The notes below the pieces were generated by a model, which did not search any database, was not told the origin of the DNA, and saw nothing but the letters and a program-made list of their open reading frames with translations. A stretch of DNA of 64,000 nucleotides from Chromatium weissei (GTDB taxonomy: Bacteria; Pseudomonadota; Gammaproteobacteria; Chromatiales; Chromatiaceae): the NCBI RefSeq assembly GCF_016583765.1, contig NZ_NRRR01000003.1, positions 186,001 to 250,000 on the forward strand. The letters are read 5' to 3'. Both the position numbers and the translations under genes were made by a program. Of the stretch, positions 42,711 to 52,003 are shown piece after piece (positions within the stretch are counted from its first letter, which is position 1; every line of letters begins with the position of its first letter).

Positions 42711-43604
42711 ATGCGCAACGGTTTTGTCATGAACGCCGATCTTGAGATGCTTTATGAAAAAATGGTTTTGATTCGCCTATTTGAAGAAACGCTTTTAAAA
42801 CTATTTTCTCTCGGGCATTTGCGAGGAACCGTTCACACCTGTATTGGGCAAGAAGCCTGTGCTGTTGGTATTGTGAGTGCGCTTGATTCAAAACGAGATA
42901 CGCTATGTTCAAATCATCGTGGACATGGACATTTTCTTGCATTTACCGATAACACAGATGGATTATTAAAAGAGATATTAGGATTAAAATCTGGTATCTG
43001 TGGTGGTAAAGGTGGCAGTCAACATTTACACGTCAATAACTTTTATTCTAATGGTATTCTCGGTGGCATGGTTCCAATTGCCACAGGAATAGCACTTTCT
43101 CAAAAACTTGCAGAAGAAAATGGTATTAGTGTTGTTTTTGTTGGAGATGGAGCAATGTCAGAGGGAGTTATTTATGAATCACTCAATATGGCAGCGTTAT
43201 GGAAACTGCCGCTTTTATTAGTTATAGAGCATAATCAAATTGCACAAAGTACTCCATGGAATCTTGAGCATGGTAGTGCTATTGAAGGTCGCCCCGTTGC
43301 GTTTGGTATACCGACTGAAACCATTGATGGTAATGATGTGCAGACCATTTACGCCGCGACCAAAAAAACTGTAGATGACATGCGAAAAAATGCACATTCA
43401 AGATGTTTATTATTGAAAACTTATCGTTTAGGTCCGCACAGTAAAGGCGATGACTATCGCAGTACCACAGAAATTTCTTCTCATCAAATGAATGATCCGT
43501 TAAAACGTGCTGAAACAGTATTACCTGAAAAGGTAGTAATGGGAATTAAAACCCTTTGTCAAACGCGCATCAATCAAATGCTAGAGAGCTTTTCTTTAAT
43601 TTAA
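42711..43604 (+). CDS. Thiamine-dependent 2-oxoacid dehydrogenase E1, alpha subunit
   Basis: A 297-residue E1-alpha of the PDH/acetoin dehydrogenase/BCKDH type. The ThDP-binding GDG...N motif is complete: VGDGAMSEGVIYESLN with IEHNQIAQST. TYRLGPHSKGDDYR contains the catalytic-loop His. With the next gene it should decarboxylate a 2-oxoacid and reductively acylate a lipoyl group. It is the first gene of a compact four-gene operon, 73 bases after argB. The start may be 42711 or the ATG at 42729. Base composition is visibly richer in A/T than argB, ppdK or ahcY, suggesting acquisition. The oxoacid substrate is unknown. Confidence 0.9.
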   Translation: MRNGFVMNADLEMLYEKMVLIRLFEETLLKLFSLGHLRGTVHTCIGQEACAVGIVSALDSKRDTLCSNHRGHGHFLAFTDNTDGLLKEILGLKSGICGGKGGSQHLHVNNFYSNGILGGMVPIATGIALSQKLAEENGISVVFVGDGAMSEGVIYESLNMAALWKLPLLLVIEHNQIAQSTPWNLEHGSAIEGRPVAFGIPTETIDGNDVQTIYAATKKTVDDMRKNAHSRCLLLKTYRLGPHSKGDDYRSTTEISSHQMNDPLKRAETVLPEKVVMGIKTLCQTRINQMLESFSLI

Positions 43605-43605
43605 T

Positions 43606-44610
43606 ATGTCAACATATCTTCAAAATCTTCAAAACGGTCTTTTTGAGCTTTTTTCTAATAATTCGCGTGTGATTTTACTCGGAGAAGATGTACTTGATCC
43701 CTATGGTGGAGCTTTCAAAGTCACTGCTGGTTTATCCACACAATTTCCTAATCGCGTATTAACCACGCCTATTTCAGAGGCTGGTATTACCGGTGTAGCA
43801 ATAGGATTGGCATTACGTGGATATATTCCAATTGTAGAAATTATGTTTGGTGATTTTTTAACGCTTTGCGCTGATCAAATCATCAATCATGCAACAAAAT
43901 TTCCGAATATGTATCGAGATGTTACCTGTCCGTTAATCATGCGCTCACCAATGGGCGGTGGAAGAGGCTATGGACCAACGCATAGCCAAAGTTTAGAAAA
44001 AATGTTTCTCGGAATTCCTGAATTAAAACTCATTGCACCAAGTCATTACCATCAGCCAGGGCAAACTATTCAACACATTGCCACGCAGGAAATAAATCCA
44101 GTTATTTTTATAGAGCATAAATTACTTTATCGTGAAACACTGCAATTGAATAGCGAGGCGTTGCCACTTATTCTAAAAACCGATGAAACGGGTTATCAAA
44201 CTGCTATTCTTCGCAATTATGACGTTGGTATTCCAGATGTTTGCTTAATTGGTTATGGTGGCATTTCGCGTTTTCTGCCTGAATTATTAAAGAAACTAGC
44301 TGCAGAAGAAATTCGTATTATTGCTCTTTTACCAGAATCTATTGACCCTGTACCTATTGAAATGCTCGCGCATTTTGCTGCAGAAGCTGGGCGTATTGTT
44401 ATTGCAGAAGAAAGTACCGAAGGCTTTACTTGGGCTTCAGGTATTGCAAGCCAGCTTTATGAAAACCTCTGGGGAAAACTGCATTGCCCAATAAAAATGG
44501 TCACTTCTGCTCGTTGTGCAATTCCAACAGCGATACAACAAGAAGCCGACGTTTTAATTTCTAGTCTAAACATTGAGAATGCAATTTTAGAGGTTATTTC
44601 ATGGGCATGA
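43606..44610 (+). CDS. Thiamine-dependent 2-oxoacid dehydrogenase E1, beta subunit
   Basis: A 334-residue E1-beta that forms the heterotetramer with the preceding gene. The ThDP-activating Glu is in PISEAGITGVAIG; IMFGDFLTLCADQIINHATKF and SPMGGGRGYGPTHSQSLE are standard E1-beta regions, and a transketolase C-terminal domain follows. It begins one base after the alpha gene ends and overlaps the chimeric E2 gene by ten bases. All core residues look intact, so an active E1 is likely. Confidence 0.92.
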   Translation: MSTYLQNLQNGLFELFSNNSRVILLGEDVLDPYGGAFKVTAGLSTQFPNRVLTTPISEAGITGVAIGLALRGYIPIVEIMFGDFLTLCADQIINHATKFPNMYRDVTCPLIMRSPMGGGRGYGPTHSQSLEKMFLGIPELKLIAPSHYHQPGQTIQHIATQEINPVIFIEHKLLYRETLQLNSEALPLILKTDETGYQTAILRNYDVGIPDVCLIGYGGISRFLPELLKKLAAEEIRIIALLPESIDPVPIEMLAHFAAEAGRIVIAEESTEGFTWASGIASQLYENLWGKLHCPIKMVTSARCAIPTAIQQEADVLISSLNIENAILEVISWA

Positions 44611-45749
44611 TCATTAAAATGCCGTTGCTTAATATCAACGATGAATCTGCTACGCTCGTTCGTTGGTTACATTCAGATGGTGCGCGTGTTTCCCAAAATG
44701 AGCCAATTTGTGTAGTAGAAACAACGAAGAGTGCTGTTGATATTTGTGCTGAAATCGATGGTTTTTTAAGACAGCTCGCTCCAGTTGGTTCAACATATAT
44801 TACTGGCTATGCCATTGGATTTATTGCGTCATCAATTGATGAGTTAGTGCCTAATTTTGAGCACATAGAACCTTATTCAAATAACATTGTTGAATCAACT
44901 TCACCGAAGTGGACAAAGAAAGCGCAAATTCTTGCAAATCGTTTAGGCGTTGATTTAATCGCACTCGCAGCCGCCCATCCTGGTGTGTTAATTGGTGAAG
45001 AACTTGTTAAATCAGTTGCACCTTCTATTGAATCTGAATCACTCCGTGCAGTGAATTTAACAGCGGTGACTCATTTGCCCATTACTCATGCAAATGATAC
45101 TCATCAAGAACGTGTGCTTATTCTTGGTGGCAGCGGTGGAGCAGCATTAGTTTTAGATATACTCTCCGATGTTTTAACACAACAAGCAATTGGCATTTTA
45201 GATAACAATCCGAAGTTATTTAATACCACATTGATGGGAGTACCGGTGATCGGTGGTTTTGATCTCGCTATTCAACTGTGGCAAGAAAAAAAGTTTGATA
45301 CGTTAATTTCAACTGTGGTTAAAGATATTGCAGATCGTGTTTCTATATTCGAACGCTTCACTCAAATAGGTATTCCTTTTACAAATATCATTGCAGCAAA
45401 CGCAAATGTTCGCAGAGACTGTCGAATGGGCACGGGAAATTTGATTGTGCATGGCAGTTATATTGCTACGGGAGTCACTTTAGGTAATAACAATTTTCTA
45501 GCAGCCGGTACTTATATTGAGCATCATTCTATTATAGGAAGTCATTGCACATTTGGTCCGCGCACATCGCTTTCTGGACGAGTTAAAGTAGCGGATCGAG
45601 TTAAATTTGGAACCCATGTTGCTGTAGAACCCTTTATTGAAATTGGTACAGAATCTGTTATTGCCTCTGGCGTTGTTCTAACTTCTCATATTCCGTCATA
45701 TTCTATTGTTAAAAACGCATCCAATTCGGTTATTCGTCATGCCAGATAA
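44601..45749 (+). CDS. Chimeric E2: lipoyl and subunit-binding domains fused to NeuD/PglD-type acyltransferase
   Basis: A 382-residue fusion. Residues 1-78 are a lipoyl domain with attachment Lys43 in ETTKS. Residues about 101-138 match a peripheral subunit-binding domain (SPKWTKKAQILANRLGVDL). Residues about 170-240 are a PglD-like Rossmann fold (VLILGGSGGAALVLDIL). Residues about 265-365 are a left-handed beta-helix; IEHHSIIGSHCTFGP keeps the catalytic His308 of NeuD/PglD. The usual chloramphenicol-acetyltransferase-like E2 domain is absent. Inference: acyl-lipoamide made by the E1 pair is used directly to acylate a sugar or similar acceptor. GAGG seven bases upstream supports the ATG at 44601. 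It overlaps both neighbours, so co-translation is expected. Confidence 0.85.
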   Translation: MGMIIKMPLLNINDESATLVRWLHSDGARVSQNEPICVVETTKSAVDICAEIDGFLRQLAPVGSTYITGYAIGFIASSIDELVPNFEHIEPYSNNIVESTSPKWTKKAQILANRLGVDLIALAAAHPGVLIGEELVKSVAPSIESESLRAVNLTAVTHLPITHANDTHQERVLILGGSGGAALVLDILSDVLTQQAIGILDNNPKLFNTTLMGVPVIGGFDLAIQLWQEKKFDTLISTVVKDIADRVSIFERFTQIGIPFTNIIAANANVRRDCRMGTGNLIVHGSYIATGVTLGNNNFLAAGTYIEHHSIIGSHCTFGPRTSLSGRVKVADRVKFGTHVAVEPFIEIGTESVIASGVVLTSHIPSYSIVKNASNSVIRHAR

Positions 45750-46539
45750 TCCATTCCAATCGGCATCTTCTGCTCAAGATTGTTTAGGGTTTCGTGAAGT
45801 TGGTCGTTCCACAAAAAACGAGATGAATTATCGAAAACAGCTGAATAATTACGCAGTTAATAGCAGTGGAACAATAGGCGATAAGTTTGAAAACTTTTCC
45901 AAATATATCACTCGTCAAAGCGCGGCACGTTATTTAGCTTTATATGAAATTTTCAAAATAATTCTTCCCATTCAGGGTGACATTATTGAAGGCGGAGTTA
46001 ATTGGGGTGGAGGCTTGATGTGGTTTGCACAAATGAGTGCCACACTTGAACCATTTAATCTTCAGCGCAAAATCATTGGCTTCGATACTTTTAGTGGATT
46101 TCCAAATCTTCATTCCCATGATACGAAACATGCTGAAGTTGGAAAAGAGCATCGAGAAGGGGGTTATCAAGCGAATTCTTTTGATGATTTAATGCAATGT
46201 ATAGAAATATACGATCAGAATCGCGCTATTGGTCACGTTTCAAAGGTTCGTCTCATTCGTGGAGATGCCTGTGAAACCATGCCGCAGTATTTAATTGAAA
46301 ATCCTCACACCATCGTTTCTTTATTGCATCTTGATTTCGATATTTACTCGCCAACAAAGATAGCGATTGATACATTTTTACAGCGAATGCCGAAGGGTGC
46401 GGTGATTTTGTTTGACGAATTGAACTGCCCAAAATGGCCAGGAGAAACGCAAGCCGTTGTAGAGTCGTTACTGATTCAAAAATTACGAGTTCAACGTTTT
46501 ACATTTGAACCCTATATTTCTTATGCCGTTGTTGAATAG
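45739..46539 (+). CDS. TylF/MycF-like SAM-dependent methyltransferase
   Basis: A 266-residue protein resembling the TylF family of metal-dependent sugar O-methyltransferases. SAM-fold features are DIIEGGVNWGGGLMWFAQ and KIIGFDTFSGFPN. The metal-ligand Asp residues appear in LLHLDFDIYSPTK and VILFDELN. It starts inside the chimera gene (11-base overlap) and ends the operon before a strong terminator. It likely methylates the same glycan or small molecule that the chimera acylates. The first 30 residues are poorly conserved in feel. Confidence 0.82.
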   Translation: MPDNPFQSASSAQDCLGFREVGRSTKNEMNYRKQLNNYAVNSSGTIGDKFENFSKYITRQSAARYLALYEIFKIILPIQGDIIEGGVNWGGGLMWFAQMSATLEPFNLQRKIIGFDTFSGFPNLHSHDTKHAEVGKEHREGGYQANSFDDLMQCIEIYDQNRAIGHVSKVRLIRGDACETMPQYLIENPHTIVSLLHLDFDIYSPTKIAIDTFLQRMPKGAVILFDELNCPKWPGETQAVVESLLIQKLRVQRFTFEPYISYAVVE

Positions 46540-46580
46540 GTAGTCACTTTCGCTTAAAACCTACCGTCTTTTTTATTCGC

Positions 46581-46620
46581 AAAAAATGCGGGTTGATGTA
46601 TTCATCAACCCGCATTTTTT
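46581..46620. terminator. Bidirectional terminator
   Basis: An 18-bp perfect inverted repeat (46581-46598 and 46603-46620) with loop TATT. It has A6 at one end and T6 at the other, and separates the E1/chimera operon (+) from ppdK (-). Confidence 0.95.
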
Positions 46621-46634
46621 AATTCAGCGATAAT

Positions 46635-49403
46635 TTATTTATCGCTTGCTTTTAATGCCGCATGAGCCGCTGCTAATCGCGCCACTGGCACACGCGGGCC
46701 AGAACAACTCACATAATCCAAGTTGGCTTTATGACAGAACGCAATTGATGCGGGATGTCCGCCGTGTTCGCCGCAAATGCCGACGTGCAAATTGGGTTTC
46801 ACTGAGCGTCCCCAATCGACCGCCAATTGCATTAATTTGCCCACGCCTTTCACATCTAATACATCAAACGGATTGTCTTGCAAAATGCCAGATTGGTTAT
46901 ACAACGGCAGGAATTTATTCTCGGCATCTTCACGCGAGAATGAAAAAGTCGCCTGTGTTAAATCATTGGTTCCGAATGAAAAGAATTCCGCTTCTTCTGC
47001 CAGCGATTCTGCTCGCATACACGCCCGCACCACCTCAATCATCGTGCCGAATTTGAAGCTGACCGGCTTGCCATAACGCTCAGCGACCTCGGCGTGAATG
47101 TCGTCAACGAAGGTTTTGACTTTGCGCAACTCTTCTGCTGTGCACACCTGCGGCACCTTGATTTGTGGCTTGACCGGAATCCCCGCTTTGGCGCATTCGG
47201 CCGCCGCTTCGAGAATCGCCCGCACCTGCATCTGATAAATCTCAGGGAAGGTGATGCCGAGCCGCACGCCGCGATGACCGAGCATCGGATTGGTTTCGTA
47301 CAGCGCCCGCACCTTTTTCAGCATCGCCTCTTTTTTGCCAATCGCGTCCTCAACGACCGACGGATCAATCATGCGGCGAGCCATGTCGATGTCGCGGCGC
47401 ACACTTTCAGACGCATGAAGCAGCCCCATCGCGCCAGCTAACACCGTGACTCCGCGTGCGTTTTGCGCCAGCACCCGCAGTTCTGCCAACTCGCGCTCTA
47501 GCACATGTTCATCCGGCAAAAACTCGTGAATCGGCGGATCGAGCAGGCGAATCGTCACTGGATTCGGCGACATCACTTCAAACAGCTCGCGGAAATCGCG
47601 GCGTTGCAGCGGCAGCAATTTATCCAACGCGGCTTGGCGCTGCTCCGGCGTATCGGCCACGATCATCTCAATCACAATCGGCAGCCGTTCTACGTCGTTA
47701 AACATCCGCTCCGTTCGCGCCAGCCCGATTCCGACTGCGCCGTAACTGCGCGCACGACGGGCATCTTCTGGCGTGTCGGCATTGGCCATCACCTTCAACC
47801 GCGCCCGTTCATCCGCCCAACCGAGCAGCGTGTTCAATTCCGGCGTGAAATCTGGCTCAACGGTCGGAATCGCGCCGAGATAGACCTTGCCGGAAGTGCC
47901 ATCGAGCGTGATGACATCGCCTTCTTTGAAACTGGTCAGTCCAACTCGCGCCTCGCGCCGATTGACATCGACGCTGATGCCTTCTGCGCCAGCGACGCAC
48001 GGCTTGCCCATGCCACGAGCGACGACTGCCGCGTGAGAGGTTTTGCCGCCGCGTGAGGTCAAAATGCCTTCCGACGCAAAGAAACCGTGAATGTCTTCGG
48101 GTTTGGTTTCCTCGCGCACCAAAATGACTTTGCGTCCCTGCTCGCGTCCGTACTGCTCGGCGCGATCCGCATCAAACACCGCAATGCCGGAAGCAGCGCC
48201 GGGCGAAGCGGGCAAACCCTGCGCCACTGCGTCAACCTTGACCGTCGGATCAAGACGCGGAAACAGCATCTGCTCCAACGAATCGGGCGCAATCCGCAGC
48301 AGTGCCTGCTCTTTGGTGATCAAACCCTCGCGCTCCATTTCGACCGAAGTGCGCACCATCGCCACCGTATTCATCTTGCCGTTGCGGGTTTGCAGGCAGT
48401 AGAGCTGACCGCGTTCAATGGTGAACTCGAAATCCTGCACCTCGCAGTAATGGGTTTCGAGCTTGTCACGCAGCGCATCCAGTTGATCTGCCATGTCCGG
48501 CATTTCCACTTTCAGCCGATCCAGCGGCTTCGGGGTGCGAATGCCAGCAACGACATCTTCGCCCTGCGCGTTGACCAGATATTCGCCGTAGAGCTTGTTT
48601 TCACCAGTCGCCGGATTGCGCGTGAAGGCAACGCCGGTCGCCGAATCGTCACCGCGGTTGCCGAACACCATCGTGACCACATTGACTGCCGTGCCGTTCG
48701 CCATATCCGGCGTGATGTGGAATTGACGGCGATAATCGACAGCGCGTTTGCCGCCCCAACTGTTGAACACGGCTTTGATGGCGATTTCCAATTGCTGATA
48801 CGGATCGGCAGGGAACGGATGCCCAGTGACGTTTTGCACGACGGCAAGAAATCGCTCGCTGACTTCTTTCAGATCATTCGCTGATAAATCAACATCTTGC
48901 TTGGCATGAGCGGCGTGTTTGATCGCCTCAAATTCCTTATCAAACGCCTCATCCGGCACACCGAGCGCGACCTTGCCGAACAGTTGAATGAAGCGGCGAT
49001 ACGCGTCGTAGCCAAAACGGGCATCGCCAGTCGCGGTGATCACGCCTTGCAGCGTCTCGGCGTTGAGGCCGAGATTCAAAATGGTATCCATCATGCCGGG
49101 CATCGACATCGCCGAGCCGGAGCGCACCGACACCAGCAGTGGATTTTCCGAATCGCCAAAACCCTTGCCAGTCTTCTGTTCCAGCGCCCGCATCTGCGCA
49201 CGAACGTCGTCCATGATGCCGGCCGGCAACGCATTGGCCGCCAGATATTCCAAACAGGCAGCGGTCGAAATCACAAATCCGGGCGGTACATTCAATCCAA
49301 TCTGCGTCATTTCACACAGATTCGCACCCTTTCCGCCGAGCAGATGCTTGTTTTTTCCATCGCCTTCTTCAAATGCAAAAACGTGTTTGGTTGTAGTAGC
49401 CAT
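46635..49403 (-). CDS. ppdK: Pyruvate, phosphate dikinase
   Basis: Interconverts pyruvate, ATP and Pi with PEP, AMP and PPi. The N-terminal ATP-grasp domain includes GGKGANLCEM and SGSAMSMPGMMDTILNLG. The phosphohistidine is in GGKTSHAAVVARGMGKPC, and the C-terminal PEP barrel contains FGTNDLTQ and the catalytic Cys in GICGEHGGHP. Length is about 922 from the ATG at 49403; upstream codons to 49517 lack homology. It can supply PEP for ppc. No PDRP-type regulator gene is adjacent. Confidence 0.96.
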   Translation of the reverse strand: MATTTKHVFAFEEGDGKNKHLLGGKGANLCEMTQIGLNVPPGFVISTAACLEYLAANALPAGIMDDVRAQMRALEQKTGKGFGDSENPLLVSVRSGSAMSMPGMMDTILNLGLNAETLQGVITATGDARFGYDAYRRFIQLFGKVALGVPDEAFDKEFEAIKHAAHAKQDVDLSANDLKEVSERFLAVVQNVTGHPFPADPYQQLEIAIKAVFNSWGGKRAVDYRRQFHITPDMANGTAVNVVTMVFGNRGDDSATGVAFTRNPATGENKLYGEYLVNAQGEDVVAGIRTPKPLDRLKVEMPDMADQLDALRDKLETHYCEVQDFEFTIERGQLYCLQTRNGKMNTVAMVRTSVEMEREGLITKEQALLRIAPDSLEQMLFPRLDPTVKVDAVAQGLPASPGAASGIAVFDADRAEQYGREQGRKVILVREETKPEDIHGFFASEGILTSRGGKTSHAAVVARGMGKPCVAGAEGISVDVNRREARVGLTSFKEGDVITLDGTSGKVYLGAIPTVEPDFTPELNTLLGWADERARLKVMANADTPEDARRARSYGAVGIGLARTERMFNDVERLPIVIEMIVADTPEQRQAALDKLLPLQRRDFRELFEVMSPNPVTIRLLDPPIHEFLPDEHVLERELAELRVLAQNARGVTVLAGAMGLLHASESVRRDIDMARRMIDPSVVEDAIGKKEAMLKKVRALYETNPMLGHRGVRLGITFPEIYQMQVRAILEAAAECAKAGIPVKPQIKVPQVCTAEELRKVKTFVDDIHAEVAERYGKPVSFKFGTMIEVVRACMRAESLAEEAEFFSFGTNDLTQATFSFSREDAENKFLPLYNQSGILQDNPFDVLDVKGVGKLMQLAVDWGRSVKPNLHVGICGEHGGHPASIAFCHKANLDYVSCSGPRVPVARLAAAHAALKASDK

Positions 49404-49539
49404 TAGTGAATAAGCTCTCGTCAATGTGAGTGAACATGCGATCAATCTGTGATTCAAAATGATCTTCAAAGCGGATTCCATTCCGCTAATTCGTGATGAA
49501 TGACGCACAACATTCATTCAACACAATCACGCATTGCAA

Positions 49540-50946
49540 TCAATAGCGATAATTCTCTGCTTTATACGGTCCAGCAACCGGCACACCAATATAATCGGCT
49601 TGCGTTTGAGTGAGCGTTGTCAATTTGACACCAATCTTTTCTAAATGCAGCCGTGCCACATCTTCATCCAAATACTTCGGCAATACATAAACACCAATTG
49701 GGTATTCTTCCGGTTTAGTGAAGATTTCAATCTGTGCCAGCACTTGATTGGTAAAGCTATTGGACATGACAAAGCTGGGATGACCCGTTGCACAACCCAG
49801 ATTCACTAAACGTCCTTCTGCCAATAACGTAATACGATGACCATCGGGGAATACAATCTGATCGACCTGCGGCTTGATATTCACCCATTCGTATTGCTTC
49901 AGGCTATAAACCTGAATCTCATTATCGAAATGACCGATATTGCACACAATTGCCTGATCTTTCATTGCCGCCATGTGATCATGCGTAATGATGTCTGTAT
50001 TACCGGTGGCAGTAACAAAGATGTCCATCATTGACACGACATCATCAATTCGCACGACGCGATAACCTTCCATTGCTGCTTGCAATGCGCAAATGGGATC
50101 AATTTCAGTGACCCATACCGTCGCACCCAATCCGCGCAATGACGCTGCCGAGCCTTTACCGACATCACCAAAACCGCAGACCAATGCCAATTTACCGGCA
50201 ATCATCACATCGGTTGCGCGTTTAATCGCATCAACTAATGATTCGCGGCAGCCGTATAGATTATCAAACTTAGATTTAGTCACTGAATCATTGACGTTCA
50301 TTGCAGGAAAAAGCAATTGACCATCGCGGTGCATTTGATAAAGGCGATGAACACCGGTGGTGGTTTCTTCGGTGACACCTTTAATACCCGCTGCAATTCC
50401 ATGCCAATGCTGTGGATTACGTGCAAAGGTACGACTCAATAGACCGAGAATTGCTGTCCATTCTTCACTGTCACCAGCAGCGGGTGCAGGAATTGCGCCG
50501 GCATTTTCGTATTCAACGCCTTTATGAACAACTAATGTCGCGTCACCGCCATCATCAAGAATCATATTCGGGCCCACGCCATTCGGCCAATTCAATACTT
50601 GCTCGGTGCACCACCAGTATTCTTCGAGTGTTTCGCCTTTCCATGCGTAAACGGGAATACCAGCAGCAGCAATTGCAGCGGCGGCATGATCTTGAGTTGA
50701 AAAGATATTGCAGGAACACCAGCGCACCTGAGCGCCGAGTTCAACGAGAGTTTCAATTAATACGGCGGTTTGAATTGTCATGTGCAAACTGCCGGTAATG
50801 CGCGCTCCGGTCAGTGGTTTAGACGCACCAAATTGTTTACGCAGTGCCATTAAACCCGGCATTTCGGTTTCGGCAATGATCATTTCTTTGCGACCGAAAT
50901 CAGCTAATGTAATGTCGGCGACTTTGTAATCGGTAAACTCACTCAT
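49540..50946 (-). CDS. ahcY: Adenosylhomocysteinase
   Basis: Hydrolyses S-adenosylhomocysteine to adenosine and homocysteine, relieving product inhibition of methyltransferases. The NAD site is [29 protein letters not shown] lies near the active site, and the C-terminus ends KAENYRY, close to the family KPDHYRY. Length 468. An SAH riboswitch precedes it, so expression should rise with SAH. Confidence 0.98.
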   Translation of the reverse strand: MSEFTDYKVADITLADFGRKEMIIAETEMPGLMALRKQFGASKPLTGARITGSLHMTIQTAVLIETLVELGAQVRWCSCNIFSTQDHAAAAIAAAGIPVYAWKGETLEEYWWCTEQVLNWPNGVGPNMILDDGGDATLVVHKGVEYENAGAIPAPAAGDSEEWTAILGLLSRTFARNPQHWHGIAAGIKGVTEETTTGVHRLYQMHRDGQLLFPAMNVNDSVTKSKFDNLYGCRESLVDAIKRATDVMIAGKLALVCGFGDVGKGSAASLRGLGATVWVTEIDPICALQAAMEGYRVVRIDDVVSMMDIFVTATGNTDIITHDHMAAMKDQAIVCNIGHFDNEIQVYSLKQYEWVNIKPQVDQIVFPDGHRITLLAEGRLVNLGCATGHPSFVMSNSFTNQVLAQIEIFTKPEEYPIGVYVLPKYLDEDVARLHLEKIGVKLTTLTQTQADYIGVPVAGPYKAENYRY

Positions 50947-50973
50947 GGTTAATCAATTCTCGATGAATCGTGA

Positions 50974-51059
50974 GTGAGCGCCGTTGAAAGGGTTAATCTT
51001 GTTTACGAGCCTGGCTCGGTATTGTTTGTTAATACCGAGTTGCAACGCTCCTCGCAAAC
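50974..51059 (-). promoter_or_regulatory. S-adenosylhomocysteine riboswitch
   Basis: On the minus strand, 28 bases before the ahcY ATG. P1 pairs GTTTGCGAG (51051-51059) with CTCGTAAAC (51001-51009), one G-U. P2 is a perfect CTCGGTATT/AATACCGAG hairpin (51015-51039). The conserved CGAGGAGCGTTGCAA, GCCAGGCTCG and AACGGCGCTCAC are all present, and GAGCG pairs with CGCTC as the pseudoknot. This matches the SAH riboswitch consensus I know (RF00057). Binding of SAH is expected to activate ahcY. Confidence 0.95.
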
Positions 51060-51078
51060 GAGAGTTATTCGGTGTCAA

Positions 51079-51660
51079 TCAAATTAGTAACGAACGATTT
51101 CGCATCCAAAAAATCATTGGCTTTTCAGTTTCATTTTGATTGCCAATGTCTTTCCAATGATAATAAGCAATACGCGTTTCATCTTTAACAAAACCGAATT
51201 TTTTCCACAGCAAATCCGGTGACCAATAATGTTCAGGACGTTCTGGGTGGTTCTTTCCGCGATCAACAGCACATAATGCAGTTTTTGAATAGCCTTCAGC
51301 GTCAATGATATTGAGCACAGTTGAAAGCAATTGAGAACCTAAACCTCGATTTCTGGCATTTGGACGCAATAGAATTTCACCAATGTAAAAAATATCATTC
51401 AATTGGTCATTCAAAAATGGTTGTTGAAATTCTAAATCATCATCTTTTAATGGAATTGCAGTACAGACACCGACGATTCCTTGTTCATCTTTAATCAATG
51501 CAAGAATACTTTCTGCGCAACGCGAATAACGCGCTAGATAAACTTTTTCGTATTCAAGACAGCCGTCGTAGAGATAAGGATATTCGCGGAAATTTGCAAT
51601 GCGAAAACGACCAAGCAGATCAATTTCTGAACTGATGTCACAACCGCGAAGTATGTTCAT
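51079..51660 (-). CDS. GNAT-family N-acetyltransferase
   Basis: A 193-residue acetyltransferase. Motif A is EILLRPNARNRGLGSQLLST, the acetyl-CoA pyrophosphate loop. The C-terminal PDLLWKKFGFVKDETRIAYYH matches the GNAT pattern. It is probably cytosolic; the substrate is unknown. It lies between tRNA-Ser and the SAH riboswitch. Confidence 0.85.
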   Translation of the reverse strand: MNILRGCDISSEIDLLGRFRIANFREYPYLYDGCLEYEKVYLARYSRCAESILALIKDEQGIVGVCTAIPLKDDDLEFQQPFLNDQLNDIFYIGEILLRPNARNRGLGSQLLSTVLNIIDAEGYSKTALCAVDRGKNHPERPEHYWSPDLLWKKFGFVKDETRIAYYHWKDIGNQNETEKPMIFWMRNRSLLI

Positions 51661-51826
51661 GTGCGTTATTTTTGGAAATGACTAGCAGGGTGCTTATTTA
51701 ATGAAGTAGAACAATAAGCGAATAGAAACGAAAGGGTGTTTTTTGGCAGTGGTTGCCGAGGTTTTTGTAACAGCGGGGTGTTGTGCAGCACGTTATCAAT
51801 TTCAATTAATTGATATGAAAACTGTT

Positions 51827-51917
51827 TGGCGGAGAGAGAGGGATTCGAACCCTCGATAGGGTATTAACCTATACTCCCTTAGCAGGGGAGCGCCTTCAGC
51901 CACTCGGCCATCTCTCC
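51827..51917 (-). tRNA. serV: tRNA-Ser(GCT)
   Basis: A class II tRNA on the minus strand. The acceptor GGAGAGA pairs with TCTCTCC; the discriminator G is followed by an encoded CCA. The anticodon loop CTGCTAA gives GCT, reading AGC/AGU. A long variable arm (GTATAGGTTAATACC) and the T-loop TTCGAAT are clear. It lies 86 bases after csrA, the position of serV in many gammaproteobacteria. Confidence 0.97.
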
Positions 51918-52003
51918 GTGAATATCTAATTCGTCAATTCGATGTCATTAGTTTAACGCTGAAAGGTCAGACATGCAATCCAATCTGACCTCATTGAGAT
52001 GCA

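Noticed and set aside
48087-48884. 265-codon plus-strand frame opposite ppdK
   Set aside because: Antisense shadow of a strongly conserved gene; no family features.
46635-51660. CRISPR array or tandem repeat arrays anywhere in the window
   Set aside because: I saw no regularly spaced repeats; the closest are a short GGCAGT triplicate near 19645-19660 and the Gly-Asp-Cys codon repeats at 18191-18240.
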